From: Prevotella sp. UBA7782
Lineage (GTDB): Bacteria; Bacteroidota; Bacteroidia; Bacteroidales; Bacteroidaceae
NCBI GenBank assembly: GCA_002480935.1
Contig: DLDC01000113.1
Span: 1 to 16,156 of the forward strand
Reading direction: 5' to 3'
Length of the DNA stretch: 16,156 bases
The translations under genes were made by a program, and so were the position numbers. Under the pieces are notes generated by a model. The model did not search any database, had not been told where the DNA came from, and saw only the letters and a list, made by a program, of their open reading frames with translations. Shown here piece by piece: positions 7,128 to 14,539 of this stretch; position 1 is the first letter of the stretch; the number at the start of each line of letters is the position of its first letter.

Positions 7128-8273
7128 TTATCTCCTCTCATATCGATGGCTGAACCATGCCAAAAGAATAAATCCCATGAAAACAAAAGGAAATCCTACA
7201 AGTGCGGGATAGGCATATCCCCAGCCGGCACTGACCGGCAGACCACCCAAGAAGGCTCCGGCTGCGTTGCCAAAGTTAAAGGCTATCTGAATGCAACAGC
7301 CTCCCAGCATCTCGCCACCCCTTGAATGACGAATGATGAGAAACTGTTCGGGCGAGCCTATGCCGAACAGACAGGCGCAGCAAACCACCATGAGCACGAT
7401 GCTAAGCCAAAGTATGTGAGCGGTGAAGAAAATGAGCAGCAATCCCAAAGCTGCTATCAGTTGCAGGCAAGCGGCTGTCTTGCCAGGCAAAAACTTGTCG
7501 GAGAAATAACCGCTGGCCAGATTTCCCGTCACCATGCCCGCGCCCGCTATTGCCATGAGTAGTGGTAGGAGCTTGGCGGGCAAGCCTCCTAAGATGGTGA
7601 GGGTAGGTGAGATGTAGCTATACCATGCCAAGATGCCGCCATTGCCGAACATGGTTGCCAGGATGATGAGCCATGGTGCAAGATGCCCCAGAAAGTGAAA
7701 CTGCCCCATGAATTTGCCTTTTGACTTAGGTGGGATGTTGGGAATGCATTTTGCGGCAAGCATAAGGGCTATGCAACTCATCAGTGCTATCACTGCGAAG
7801 GAGAGTCGCCAGGAGAGGCTGCCACTCAGAAAGGTAGCCAACGGAACGCCCAATAGGTTGGCGAAGGTCATGCCCGAACACATGAGCGACACGGCTGTTG
7901 TTTTGTGCCGCTCGTCGGCTAGTTGCACGGCAACAAGTGTTCCCACGCCGTAGAACGCTCCGTGAGGCAGTCCGCTGATGAATCTGGCAGCAAAAAGCCA
8001 TATATAGCTTTGGGCAGAAACAGAAAGGAGGGCACCCACAAGCATGAGGCTCTCAAGCATGAGAATGATTTTCTTGGGCGACTTGTTGTGAAGAATGACA
8101 AGAAAGGTGGCCCCTACGCACACGCCCAGTGCATAAGCTGAGATGAGATGACCGGCTACAGGGATGGACACGCCCATATCTTTGGATATGTCAGGCAGAA
8201 TGCCTTCCATCACAAATTCGGCCATGCCGAGAAGGAATGTGCCAATGGCTAATGCCAGAATGCTTTTTTTCAT
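7128..8273 (-). CDS. MFS transporter, DHA1/AraJ-type exporter
   Basis: This 381-residue protein is very hydrophobic, with about 12 predicted membrane helices. The N-terminal GMAEFVMEGILPDIS (16-30) is characteristic of the DHA1 'arabinose efflux' (AraJ/YdhP-like) branch of the major facilitator superfamily. A motif-A-like loop (NKSPKKIIL, 63-71) follows helix 2, and SGLPHGAFYGVG (100-111) fits the next conserved region. These proteins are proton-driven exporters of sugars or drugs; the substrate cannot be assigned. The gene lies 190 nt beyond the DUF4834 stop on the same strand. That gap contains an 11-bp direct repeat just before the ATG, so separate control is possible. No TAnnTTTG promoter box was found there. 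Confidence 0.85.
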   Translation of the reverse strand: MKKSILALAIGTFLLGMAEFVMEGILPDISKDMGVSIPVAGHLISAYALGVCVGATFLVILHNKSPKKIILMLESLMLVGALLSVSAQSYIWLFAARFISGLPHGAFYGVGTLVAVQLADERHKTTAVSLMCSGMTFANLLGVPLATFLSGSLSWRLSFAVIALMSCIALMLAAKCIPNIPPKSKGKFMGQFHFLGHLAPWLIILATMFGNGGILAWYSYISPTLTILGGLPAKLLPLLMAIAGAGMVTGNLASGYFSDKFLPGKTAACLQLIAALGLLLIFFTAHILWLSIVLMVVCCACLFGIGSPEQFLIIRHSRGGEMLGGCCIQIAFNFGNAAGAFLGGLPVSAGWGYAYPALVGFPFVFMGFILLAWFSHRYERR

Positions 8274-8281
8274 AATTCTGC

Positions 8282-8314
8282 TTGTTGCTTCACAAGGTGC
8301 GGTTTGTTGCTTCA
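8282..8314 (-). repeat. 11-bp direct repeat, period 22, ahead of the MFS gene
   Basis: On the minus strand TGAAGCAACAA occurs twice, at 8304-8314 and 8282-8292, exactly 22 bp apart (about two helical turns). The second copy ends 8 nt before the ATG at 8273. The placement would suit a tandem operator or translational control site. It could also be chance, since only two copies exist. Confidence 0.45.
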
Positions 8315-8374
8315 GCTTTTTCTTTTTACGTCTGTTAGCCTATTATGAAGGATGGTTTAAGAAGGCTGACGCAT

Positions 8375-8395
8375 ACACCTTATTATATAGGGTGT
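8375..8395. other. Imperfect 21-bp palindrome in the DUF4834-MFS gap
   Basis: ACACC (8375-8379) and GGTGT (8391-8395) flank an AT-rich centre that is also partly symmetrical. It lies about 100 nt upstream of the MFS start and about 70 nt past the DUF4834 stop. It could be a regulator site or a weak hairpin; the evidence is weak. The rest of the 8274-8463 gap, apart from this and the direct repeat, shows nothing I recognise. Confidence 0.25.
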
Positions 8396-8463
8396 TATCC
8401 TGAGATTATTCATAACTTGCATCTGACTGAGTGAGACGCAAAGAAAGAATCAGCTATAAAGAG

Positions 8464-8730
8464 CTAATGAGAGTCGCCCGACTTACTGTCGTCTACCTCT
8501 TCATAGTCAACATATTCGCCCTCATCATCGGGTATAATTTGTCTGTTGCGCTCTTCTTCCGTTCGACGATCTGTTATGGAGTCGCCTTTGGGCTTGTTAG
8601 GACTACCTTGAAACTGATTTCTAAACTGCTTTGTGGCCTTTCTTATCTTCAGAAAGAAGCTGATGGCCACAAACAGCACAACAATGAAGCCGATGATAAA
8701 GACGGAAAATATAAAGGCTAGAAAGCTCAT
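8464..8730 (-). CDS. DUF4834 family small membrane protein
   Basis: The 88-residue protein has one hydrophobic helix at about residues 3-27, followed by a basic stretch (KIRKATKQFRNQ) and an acidic, hydrophilic tail containing GEYVDYEEVDD near residues 72-82. This layout (N-terminal helix, charged linker, GEYVDxEE near the end) matches the Bacteroidetes family DUF4834, whose function is unknown. Its ATG overlaps the pssA stop codon by 4 nt (ATGA), so it is translationally coupled to pssA and belongs to the psd-pssA operon. That context suggests a role at the membrane connected with phospholipid synthesis, but this is inference only. Confidence 0.8.
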   Translation of the reverse strand: MSFLAFIFSVFIIGFIVVLFVAISFFLKIRKATKQFRNQFQGSPNKPKGDSITDRRTEEERNRQIIPDDEGEYVDYEEVDDSKSGDSH

Positions 8731-9422
8731 TTCTTACGGTTGGTTAATACAGACAAAATGACATACCATGCTATGATGATGGCAAAAGCGCTGATGCGGA
8801 ATATCAAGAGCAAGGGAATGCAAGTGAGCAAGAAGGCATATTTCACTTCATTTCCTTTCCAACTCCAGTGCTTGAATTTCAATGCGAACATGGGAACTTC
8901 GCTCACCAAGAGCCAACTGCTCACGCAGATGCCCAAAAGAAGAAAGAATACAGAGTAGGAGCTTTGCTCAATGAAGTGGCTGCCACCCGTGATGAGTGAC
9001 GCCCAGAAAAGGGCGTTGGCAGGGGTAGGCAGACCTATGAAGCCTAGAGCTTGACGTTCGTCGAGATTAAACTTGGCCAATCTGAGCGCAGAAAAGGCTG
9101 CCATGATGAAGGCAAAGTATGGCAGATAGTTGCGCAAAGGGTCTAAGAAAGACGGGTAGGGTAGGATGAACAGCTCGCTGAACACGATCATGGAGGGTGC
9201 CAAACCGAAGGTTATATCGTCTGCCAGTGAGTCTAGCTCTTTGCCAATAGGCGAACTGACATGCAGTAAGCGTGCACTCATGCCGTCGAAAAAATCGAAT
9301 ACCGCTCCGATAATAATGAAAAGTAATGCCATACCAGCCTGATTGGTAAACGCAAAGCATGTGGCTATGCATCCGGAGAGCAGGTTACAGCATGTGAGGG
9401 TGTTGGGTATGTGCTTCTTCAT
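8727..9422 (-). CDS. pssA: CDP-diacylglycerol--serine O-phosphatidyltransferase
   Basis: The 231-residue membrane protein contains the complete CDP-alcohol phosphatidyltransferase signature DG-x2-AR-x8-G-x3-D-x3-D at residues 46-68 (D46, G47, A50, R51, G60, D64, D68), with a further Asp at 43. Several hydrophobic helices follow. It makes phosphatidylserine from CDP-diacylglycerol and L-serine at the inner membrane. The serine assignment rests on the family-like N-terminus (IPNTLTCCNLLSGC) and on the directly adjacent psd gene, which uses the product. The start lies 2 nt after the psd stop, and the stop overlaps the next gene, so this is one transcript. Confidence 0.94.
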   Translation of the reverse strand: MKKHIPNTLTCCNLLSGCIATCFAFTNQAGMALLFIIIGAVFDFFDGMSARLLHVSSPIGKELDSLADDITFGLAPSMIVFSELFILPYPSFLDPLRNYLPYFAFIMAAFSALRLAKFNLDERQALGFIGLPTPANALFWASLITGGSHFIEQSSYSVFFLLLGICVSSWLLVSEVPMFALKFKHWSWKGNEVKYAFLLTCIPLLLIFRISAFAIIIAWYVILSVLTNRKK

Positions 9423-9424
9423 AA

Positions 9425-10117
9425 TTACTTCAATTTAGCTATAATGGTTTGGTCACCCGTTGTGGCCTGTCCCATGGTGACGCAAACCTCAGAGCCCAAG
9501 GGCAGGAAAACGTCTACGCGACTGCCCAACTTGATAAATCCCAGATGTTCGTCTATATAGCAATCTTCGCCTTCCTTGGCATAGGTCACGATGCGTCGTG
9601 CCACTGCGCCGGCTATTTGTCGGCATAGGATGTCTTTGCCATCAGGCGTTGTAATCATCACATCAGCCCTTTCGTTCTCCTCGCTGGCTTTGGGTAAGAA
9701 GGCTTTATGATAGTTTCCGTTTTGGTGATGCACGAATTTCACGCGCCCATCCACCGGGAACCAGTTGGCGTGAACATTAAAGAGACTCATAAAAATACTT
9801 ATCATGAGCCGACGATCGTGAAAATATTCGTTTTCTTCTACCTCTTCTATAACCACCACTTTGCCGTCGGCCGGAGCCACGACAATATTGTCGGTGTCGT
9901 CGTTAGGGAAATATCTGATGGGACATCTGTAAAAATTTGTGGTTATACCATATACAGTTCCAGAAGCAAGCAGGAACAGCCAAAATGGTATTTTGGTGTC
10001 AAACGATTGCCATAGCATCGTGGCTATGATAGCAAGAAGCACACCCCCGTATACAAGAGTGTTGGTCCCTTCACGGTGTATTCTTATTTTCTTTATCTTC
10101 TTTATCTTTTTCCCCAT
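9425..10117 (-). CDS. psd: Phosphatidylserine decarboxylase (short, PSD-A-like)
   Basis: The 230-residue protein decarboxylates phosphatidylserine to phosphatidylethanolamine. The pyruvoyl group is made by self-cleavage, here predicted between G198 and S199 in [11 protein letters not shown] (LGSR replaces the LGST of E. coli, as in short PSD-A enzymes). APADGKV (Asp84) and NVHANWFP (His116) supply the other expected catalytic residues. Two membrane helices lie at about 20-36 and 43-60, after a very basic N-terminus ([17 protein letters not shown]). A longer frame opens at 10231. It is rejected because the promoter boxes TTTG/TACCTTTG (10145-10176, minus) lie inside it and the extra residues are not family-like. 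It is the first gene of psd-pssA-DUF4834 and is divergent from dnaE. Confidence 0.94.
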   Translation of the reverse strand: MGKKIKKIKKIRIHREGTNTLVYGGVLLAIIATMLWQSFDTKIPFWLFLLASGTVYGITTNFYRCPIRYFPNDDTDNIVVAPADGKVVVIEEVEENEYFHDRRLMISIFMSLFNVHANWFPVDGRVKFVHHQNGNYHKAFLPKASEENERADVMITTPDGKDILCRQIAGAVARRIVTYAKEGEDCYIDEHLGFIKLGSRVDVFLPLGSEVCVTMGQATTGDQTIIAKLK

Positions 10118-10144
10118 GGTGTATATGCTCGATTTTTCTGATTG

Positions 10145-10176
10145 CAAAGGTAGTTTATTTTTATCAGTCAGACAAA
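10145..10176 (-). promoter_or_regulatory. Promoter of the psd-pssA-DUF4834 operon
   Basis: On the minus strand TTTG (10173-10176), 20 nt, then TACCTTTG (10145-10152) matches the Bacteroidetes -33/-7 pattern exactly. The psd ATG follows at 10117, leaving a leader of roughly 20 nt. Confidence 0.78.
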
Positions 10177-10192
10177 TTTTCATAGTCATTCT

Positions 10193-10224
10193 TTTGGCTA
10201 TGTCGGTTTTTAGAAGTAACTTTG
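10193..10224 (+). promoter_or_regulatory. Promoter of dnaE
   Basis: TTTG (10193-10196), 20 nt, then TAACTTTG (10217-10224) is an exact Bacteroidetes -33/-7 match. The dnaE ATG is at 10242, so the leader is only about 10-13 nt. It is back to back with the psd promoter, with the two -33 boxes 16 nt apart. Confidence 0.78.
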
Positions 10225-10241
10225 AAGTCAAAATTCAAAAT

Positions 10242-13200
10242 ATGGAAGATTTTGTTCATTTGCATGTGCACACGCACTATTCTATCTTGGACGGGCAGTC
10301 TAAGGTTCCACACTTGGTAGACAAGGCCATAAAAGACGGAATGAAGGGCATGGCCATCACTGACCATGGCGTGATGTATGGCATAAAAGAATTTTCTGAC
10401 TATTGCGCAAAGGTCAACGCCGGGCGCAAGAAGGAAGGCTTGGAACCTTTTAAGCCTATCTTTGGCTGTGAGATGTACGTAGCACGCCATCATAAGGAAG
10501 ATAAGGTGAAGAAAGATGGTGATATGTCTGGCTATCATCTCATTGTGTTGGCTAAGAATTATCATGGCTATAAGAACCTTATCAAGTTGGTGAGTCGCGC
10601 CTGGGTTGACGGGTATTACAACCGTCCGAGAACGGATAGGGCCGATCTGGAAAAATATCATGAAGACCTTATTGTTTGCTCAGCGTGTATCGCCGGTGAG
10701 GTTCCTGCCAAGATATTAGAGGGTGACATAGAGGGCGCACGAGAGGCTTGCCAATGGTATCACAAGGTTTTTGGCGACGATTATTATCTGGAGTTGCAAC
10801 GCCATGAGGTAAAAGACCCTAATATAGTGGCCAACCGGGAGACTTTCCCCTTGCAGCAGAAGGCCAATAAGTGGCTGATGACCTTTGCAAAGGAATACGG
10901 TATCAAGCTGATATGCACCAACGACTGCCACTTTGAGGATGAGGAGACAGCCGAGGCGCACGACCATTTGCTGTGTCTCTCTACGGGTAAGGATTTGGAT
11001 GACCCCAACCGAATGCGCTATACCAAGCAGGAGTGGTTTAAAACACGGCAGGAAATGAACGACATCTTCAGTGATGTGCCTGAGGCTATGCGCAACACGC
11101 TGGAGATATTAAATAAGGTAGAGATATACAGCATAGACCATGGCCCCATCATGCCTAACTTTCCCATCCCTGAAAGTTTCGGAACGGAGGAGGATATACG
11201 CAAGAAATATAGCAAGGAAGACCTGCTGAAGGAGTTCTCTTCTGACGAACACGGGCAGAATACACTCCCACGTGAGGAAGGAGAAAAAAAGATAGAGTCG
11301 CTCGGTGGCTATGACAAGGTTTACAGAATAAAGTTTGAGGCCGAGTATCTTAGGCATCTTGCTTTTGAAGGTGCCAAGCAACGTTATGGCGAACCGCTGC
11401 CCGATGAAGTGAAAGAGCACGTAAACTTTGAGCTGCATGTCATGAAGACAATGGGTTTTCCGGGCTACTTCCTTATCGTACAAGACTTTATCAATGCGGC
11501 TCGCAATGAGTTGGGCGTGATGGTAGGGCCGGGACGTGGCTCTGCTGCAGGCTCGGTGGTTGCTTATTGTCTGGGTATCACAAAGATTGATCCGCTGAAA
11601 TATGACTTGCTGTTTGAGCGTTTCCTCAATCCAGACCGTGTGAACCTGCCTGATATCGATACAGACTTTGATGACGACGGACGCGGGAAAGTGCTCAGAT
11701 GGGTGATGGAGAAATATGGCGAAGAAAACTGTGCGCACATCATTACGTACGGTACAATGGCCACAAAAAATTCTATTAAAGATGTGGCTCGCGTAGAGGG
11801 CTTGCCCATAGCAACCTCTAACGCGCTTTGCAAGGCTATACCAGACAGGCTGCCAGATGGCTTGAAGATGAATCTGGAGAATGCCATTAAATGTACACCC
11901 GAACTTCAAGAGGCTGAGGTATCAACCGACCAACGTGAGAGCAATACCATCAAGTATGCCAAAATGCTGGAGGGAACGATACGCTCTACGGGCATTCATG
12001 CCTGCGGATTTATTATCTGTAGAGACCCTATCAGCGATTGGGTGCCTGTGAGTACGGCCGATGATCCTGACTTCAAGAACCTAAAAACAGCCGTGACTCA
12101 GTATGATGGTCATGTCATTGAGAGCACAGGACTTATCAAGATGGACTTCCTCGGACTGAAAACATTGTCGGAGTTGAAGGAGGCTGTGCACAACATTAAG
12201 CTCACAACCGGCAAGACCATAGACTTAGACAAGATTCCTATAGATGACGAGTTGACCTATAAGCTCTATCAGGAAGGACGCACCATCGGTACTTTCCAGT
12301 TTGAGTCGGCAGGTATGCAAAAGTATCTTAGGGAGCTGAAACCTACGGTATTTGAAGACTTGATAGCCATGAATGCCCTCTATAGGCCGGGACCTATGGA
12401 CTATATACCTTCTTTTATTGCCCGCAAAAACGGCAAGGAGAAGATTACCTATGATATTCCTTGCATGGAAAAATATCTTAAGGACACCTATGGCATCACG
12501 GTCTATCAGGAGCAAGTCATGCTTTTGAGCCGTCAGCTGGCTAGCTTCACGCGTGGCGAAAGTGACGCTTTGCGTAAGGCAATGGGAAAGAAAAAGAAGG
12601 CCATAGTAGATGCCATGAAGCCAAAGTTCATCAAGCAGGGAACTGCAAATGGCTACGATCCTAAGGTGCTGGATAAGATATGGGGCGACTGGGAAAAGTT
12701 TGCCAGCTATGCATTCAACAAGTCGCACGCAACATGTTACTCATGGGTGGCTTATCAAACGGCTTATCTCAAGGCGCATTATCCCGCTGAATTCATGGCT
12801 GCTCTGATGACCAGACGGCGCAGTGACATCAAGGAGATAACCAAGCTCATGGAAGAATGTCGGGCTCTTAACATCAGGACACTTGGTCCTGACGTAAACG
12901 AGAGTTGGGAATACTTCGGTGTTAACAAGAAAGGTGAGATTCGTTATGGCCTTGCTGCCATCAAGGGCATTGGTGATGTGCCGGCATTGGCTATCATAAA
13001 AGAGCGTCAGAAGCGCCCCTTTAAGGATATTTATGACTTTGTAGAAAGGATTGACTTTAACAAAGTAAACTCAAAAGTGCTGGAGTCCTTGGCCCTTAGC
13101 GGGGCTTTCGATGTGTTTGGCATTAGCCGTGAGCAATATTTTTCTGAGTGCGGAAAGGACAAAACCTTCTTGCAAGCCCTTATTAGGTATGGGCAGCAGT

Positions 13201-13955
13201 TCCAGCTCGACAAGCTCAATGCCACACAATCTTTGTTTGGTGATGATGAAGTGGCTGTGCAACATCCTATCGTGTCAAAAGCAGAAAAGTGGCCCGTTAT
13301 AGAGAAACTCAATAAAGAGAAAGAATATATCGGTATTTATCTCTCCGCACACCCATTGGATGATTATCGTGTCGTGCTGGAAAGTATGTGCAACACTCAT
13401 TGCTCGGAGATGAGCAGGGATGCTGATAAGGATGTGTTGGCTAAGCGTGACACCATAACCTTTGGCGGATTGGTGACGAAAGTGGATGAGCGTTACTCGT
13501 CAAAGACAGGAAAGCCATTCGCCTTTGTTACCATCGAGGACTATGATGGGGCAGGAGAATTGGCTTTCTGGGCAGACGATTGGGCTAAATATAATGGCAT
13601 GTTAAAGCGCGACAACCCTGTTTTCATCAAGGCTAAAGCTGTTCAGCGTTTTCGTGACAGCAATGTTTATACTATACGTTATGATGAGGTGCAATATCTG
13701 TATGATGTGAAGACAAGCCAAATTGGCAGACTCACCATAGGCGTAGACATAGATGTTATGGATGAGGCATTGGTCAACGACTTGGCTACAGTTGTTGAGG
13801 GAAGTCCTGGCAAAACGGAGCTGTTCTTGCAGTTGCGCGGAGCTGATCCCAACGAAACCCTGCTCTTGCGCTCTAATGTGCCGGGAGTGAACCTTGACGG
13901 CAAGCTGATGAACTTCATTGAGTCAAATCCACATTTGGATTATCATATAGGATAA
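10242..13955 (+). CDS. dnaE: DNA polymerase III subunit alpha
   Basis: This 1237-residue protein is the replicative polymerase catalytic subunit. The order is an N-terminal PHP domain (about 1-290), the C-family polymerase core with GPGRGSAAGS and catalytic PDIDTDFDDDG (D471, D473), YRPGPMDYIPSF, YQEQVM and FNKSHATCYS. A helix-hairpin-helix region, a TQSLFG sequence (995-1000) that could be the clamp-binding motif, and an OB-fold (ITFGGLVTKVDERYSSKTGKPF) follow. All nine PHP metal ligands appear present (see findings). The start at 10242 begins MEDFVHLHVHTHYS, the normal DnaE N-terminus. The frame is open back to 9939, but the extra 101 codons run antisense to psd and across both promoters. 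There is no fused DnaQ-like exonuclease. Confidence 0.97.
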   Translation: MEDFVHLHVHTHYSILDGQSKVPHLVDKAIKDGMKGMAITDHGVMYGIKEFSDYCAKVNAGRKKEGLEPFKPIFGCEMYVARHHKEDKVKKDGDMSGYHLIVLAKNYHGYKNLIKLVSRAWVDGYYNRPRTDRADLEKYHEDLIVCSACIAGEVPAKILEGDIEGAREACQWYHKVFGDDYYLELQRHEVKDPNIVANRETFPLQQKANKWLMTFAKEYGIKLICTNDCHFEDEETAEAHDHLLCLSTGKDLDDPNRMRYTKQEWFKTRQEMNDIFSDVPEAMRNTLEILNKVEIYSIDHGPIMPNFPIPESFGTEEDIRKKYSKEDLLKEFSSDEHGQNTLPREEGEKKIESLGGYDKVYRIKFEAEYLRHLAFEGAKQRYGEPLPDEVKEHVNFELHVMKTMGFPGYFLIVQDFINAARNELGVMVGPGRGSAAGSVVAYCLGITKIDPLKYDLLFERFLNPDRVNLPDIDTDFDDDGRGKVLRWVMEKYGEENCAHIITYGTMATKNSIKDVARVEGLPIATSNALCKAIPDRLPDGLKMNLENAIKCTPELQEAEVSTDQRESNTIKYAKMLEGTIRSTGIHACGFIICRDPISDWVPVSTADDPDFKNLKTAVTQYDGHVIESTGLIKMDFLGLKTLSELKEAVHNIKLTTGKTIDLDKIPIDDELTYKLYQEGRTIGTFQFESAGMQKYLRELKPTVFEDLIAMNALYRPGPMDYIPSFIARKNGKEKITYDIPCMEKYLKDTYGITVYQEQVMLLSRQLASFTRGESDALRKAMGKKKKAIVDAMKPKFIKQGTANGYDPKVLDKIWGDWEKFASYAFNKSHATCYSWVAYQTAYLKAHYPAEFMAALMTRRRSDIKEITKLMEECRALNIRTLGPDVNESWEYFGVNKKGEIRYGLAAIKGIGDVPALAIIKERQKRPFKDIYDFVERIDFNKVNSKVLESLALSGAFDVFGISREQYFSECGKDKTFLQALIRYGQQFQLDKLNATQSLFGDDEVAVQHPIVSKAEKWPVIEKLNKEKEYIGIYLSAHPLDDYRVVLESMCNTHCSEMSRDADKDVLAKRDTITFGGLVTKVDERYSSKTGKPFAFVTIEDYDGAGELAFWADDWAKYNGMLKRDNPVFIKAKAVQRFRDSNVYTIRYDEVQYLYDVKTSQIGRLTIGVDIDVMDEALVNDLATVVEGSPGKTELFLQLRGADPNETLLLRSNVPGVNLDGKLMNFIESNPHLDYHIG

Positions 13956-14026
13956 GATGGCATGATGTTTGCCTTTAAGTGTACGTTTATAGAAAGAATA
14001 TTTTATAATATTAATACAAAGTAGAA

Positions 14027-14341
14027 ATGGAAGTAAAAATCACAAGCGACAACTTCGCTTCTTACAAGGATGGTGACAAGCCTTTGGTAGTAGATTTATG
14101 GGCTGAATGGTGTGGACCTTGCCGTATGATCGGTCCTATCATCTCAGAACTCGCTCAAGAATATGACGGTAAAATCGTTGTAGGCAAGTGTGATGTAGAG
14201 GAGAATGATGACGTAGCAATGGAGTTTGGTGTAAGGAACATTCCTACCATTCTCTTCTTCAAGGATGGCAAACTGGTTGATAAGTTTGTTGGCGCTGCGC
14301 CTAAGAATGTTCTTGAAGACAAGTTTAAGGCATTGCTTTAA
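14027..14341 (+). CDS. trxA: Thioredoxin
   Basis: This 104-residue protein is a single complete thioredoxin domain with active site WCGPC at 28-32 and the conserved cis-proline in RNIPT (Pro73). Asp23 in VVDLWAEW is the usual buried acid. There is no signal peptide, so it is cytoplasmic and acts as a protein-disulfide reductant recycled by thioredoxin reductase. It lies 71 nt after dnaE on the same strand. That gap has no clear TAnnTTTG box, so it may share the dnaE transcript or use a promoter I cannot identify. A strong terminator follows 17 nt after the stop. Confidence 0.97.
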   Translation: MEVKITSDNFASYKDGDKPLVVDLWAEWCGPCRMIGPIISELAQEYDGKIVVGKCDVEENDDVAMEFGVRNIPTILFFKDGKLVDKFVGAAPKNVLEDKFKALL

Positions 14342-14358
14342 ATCCCACTAGTGCTATA

Positions 14359-14397
14359 AAAAGCTCCGGTGTCTGCCACACAGTCACCGGAGCTTTT
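14359..14397 (+). terminator. Intrinsic terminator of trxA
   Basis: AAAAGCTCCGGTG (14359-14371) and CACCGGAGCTTTT (14385-14397) form a perfect 13-bp stem ending in T's, with a 13-nt loop that can pair a further 3 bp (CTG/CAG). It lies 17 nt after the trxA stop. The A-rich left arm could also stop minus-strand transcription. The sequence from here to 14486 holds no gene that I can see. Confidence 0.88.
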
Positions 14398-14486
14398 CAT
14401 ATATGTCATGTAGGTGTAATGTCATTTCATTTTCATTGACCTGCTTTTTTCCTGATTGCCAACTATTAGAGAATTGGTGAGGACAC

Positions 14487-14522
14487 AAAAAAGGTGCACC
14501 GTATTGCGGGTACACCCTTTTT
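14487..14522 (-). terminator. Intrinsic terminator of the phosphohexomutase gene
   Basis: On the minus strand the arm at 14509-14522 pairs with that at 14487-14500 (12 of 14 positions), with an 8-nt loop, and the hairpin ends in six T's. It starts 17 nt after the stop at 14540. Together with the trxA terminator it separates two convergent units. Confidence 0.8.
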
Positions 14523-14539
14523 ATTAATCTTTTTGGTTA

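Noticed and set aside
9939..10241. A 101-residue N-terminal extension of DnaE.
   Set aside because: The extension is antisense to psd and runs through both promoters; homologues begin at the MEDFVHLHVHTHYS block.
11109..11909. A 266-codon minus-strand frame inside dnaE.
   Set aside because: It is a shadow of dnaE codon use, with no start signal or domain pattern.
13956..14026. A TTTG/TACGTTTA pair considered as a trxA promoter.
   Set aside because: The -7 box lacks the final G and the spacing is only 10 nt, so it does not fit the Bacteroidetes pattern.
14398..14486. An AT-rich stretch between the two terminators, examined for a small gene or RNA.
   Set aside because: No open frame, promoter box or convincing structure; a weak AGGT/ACCT symmetry is not enough.
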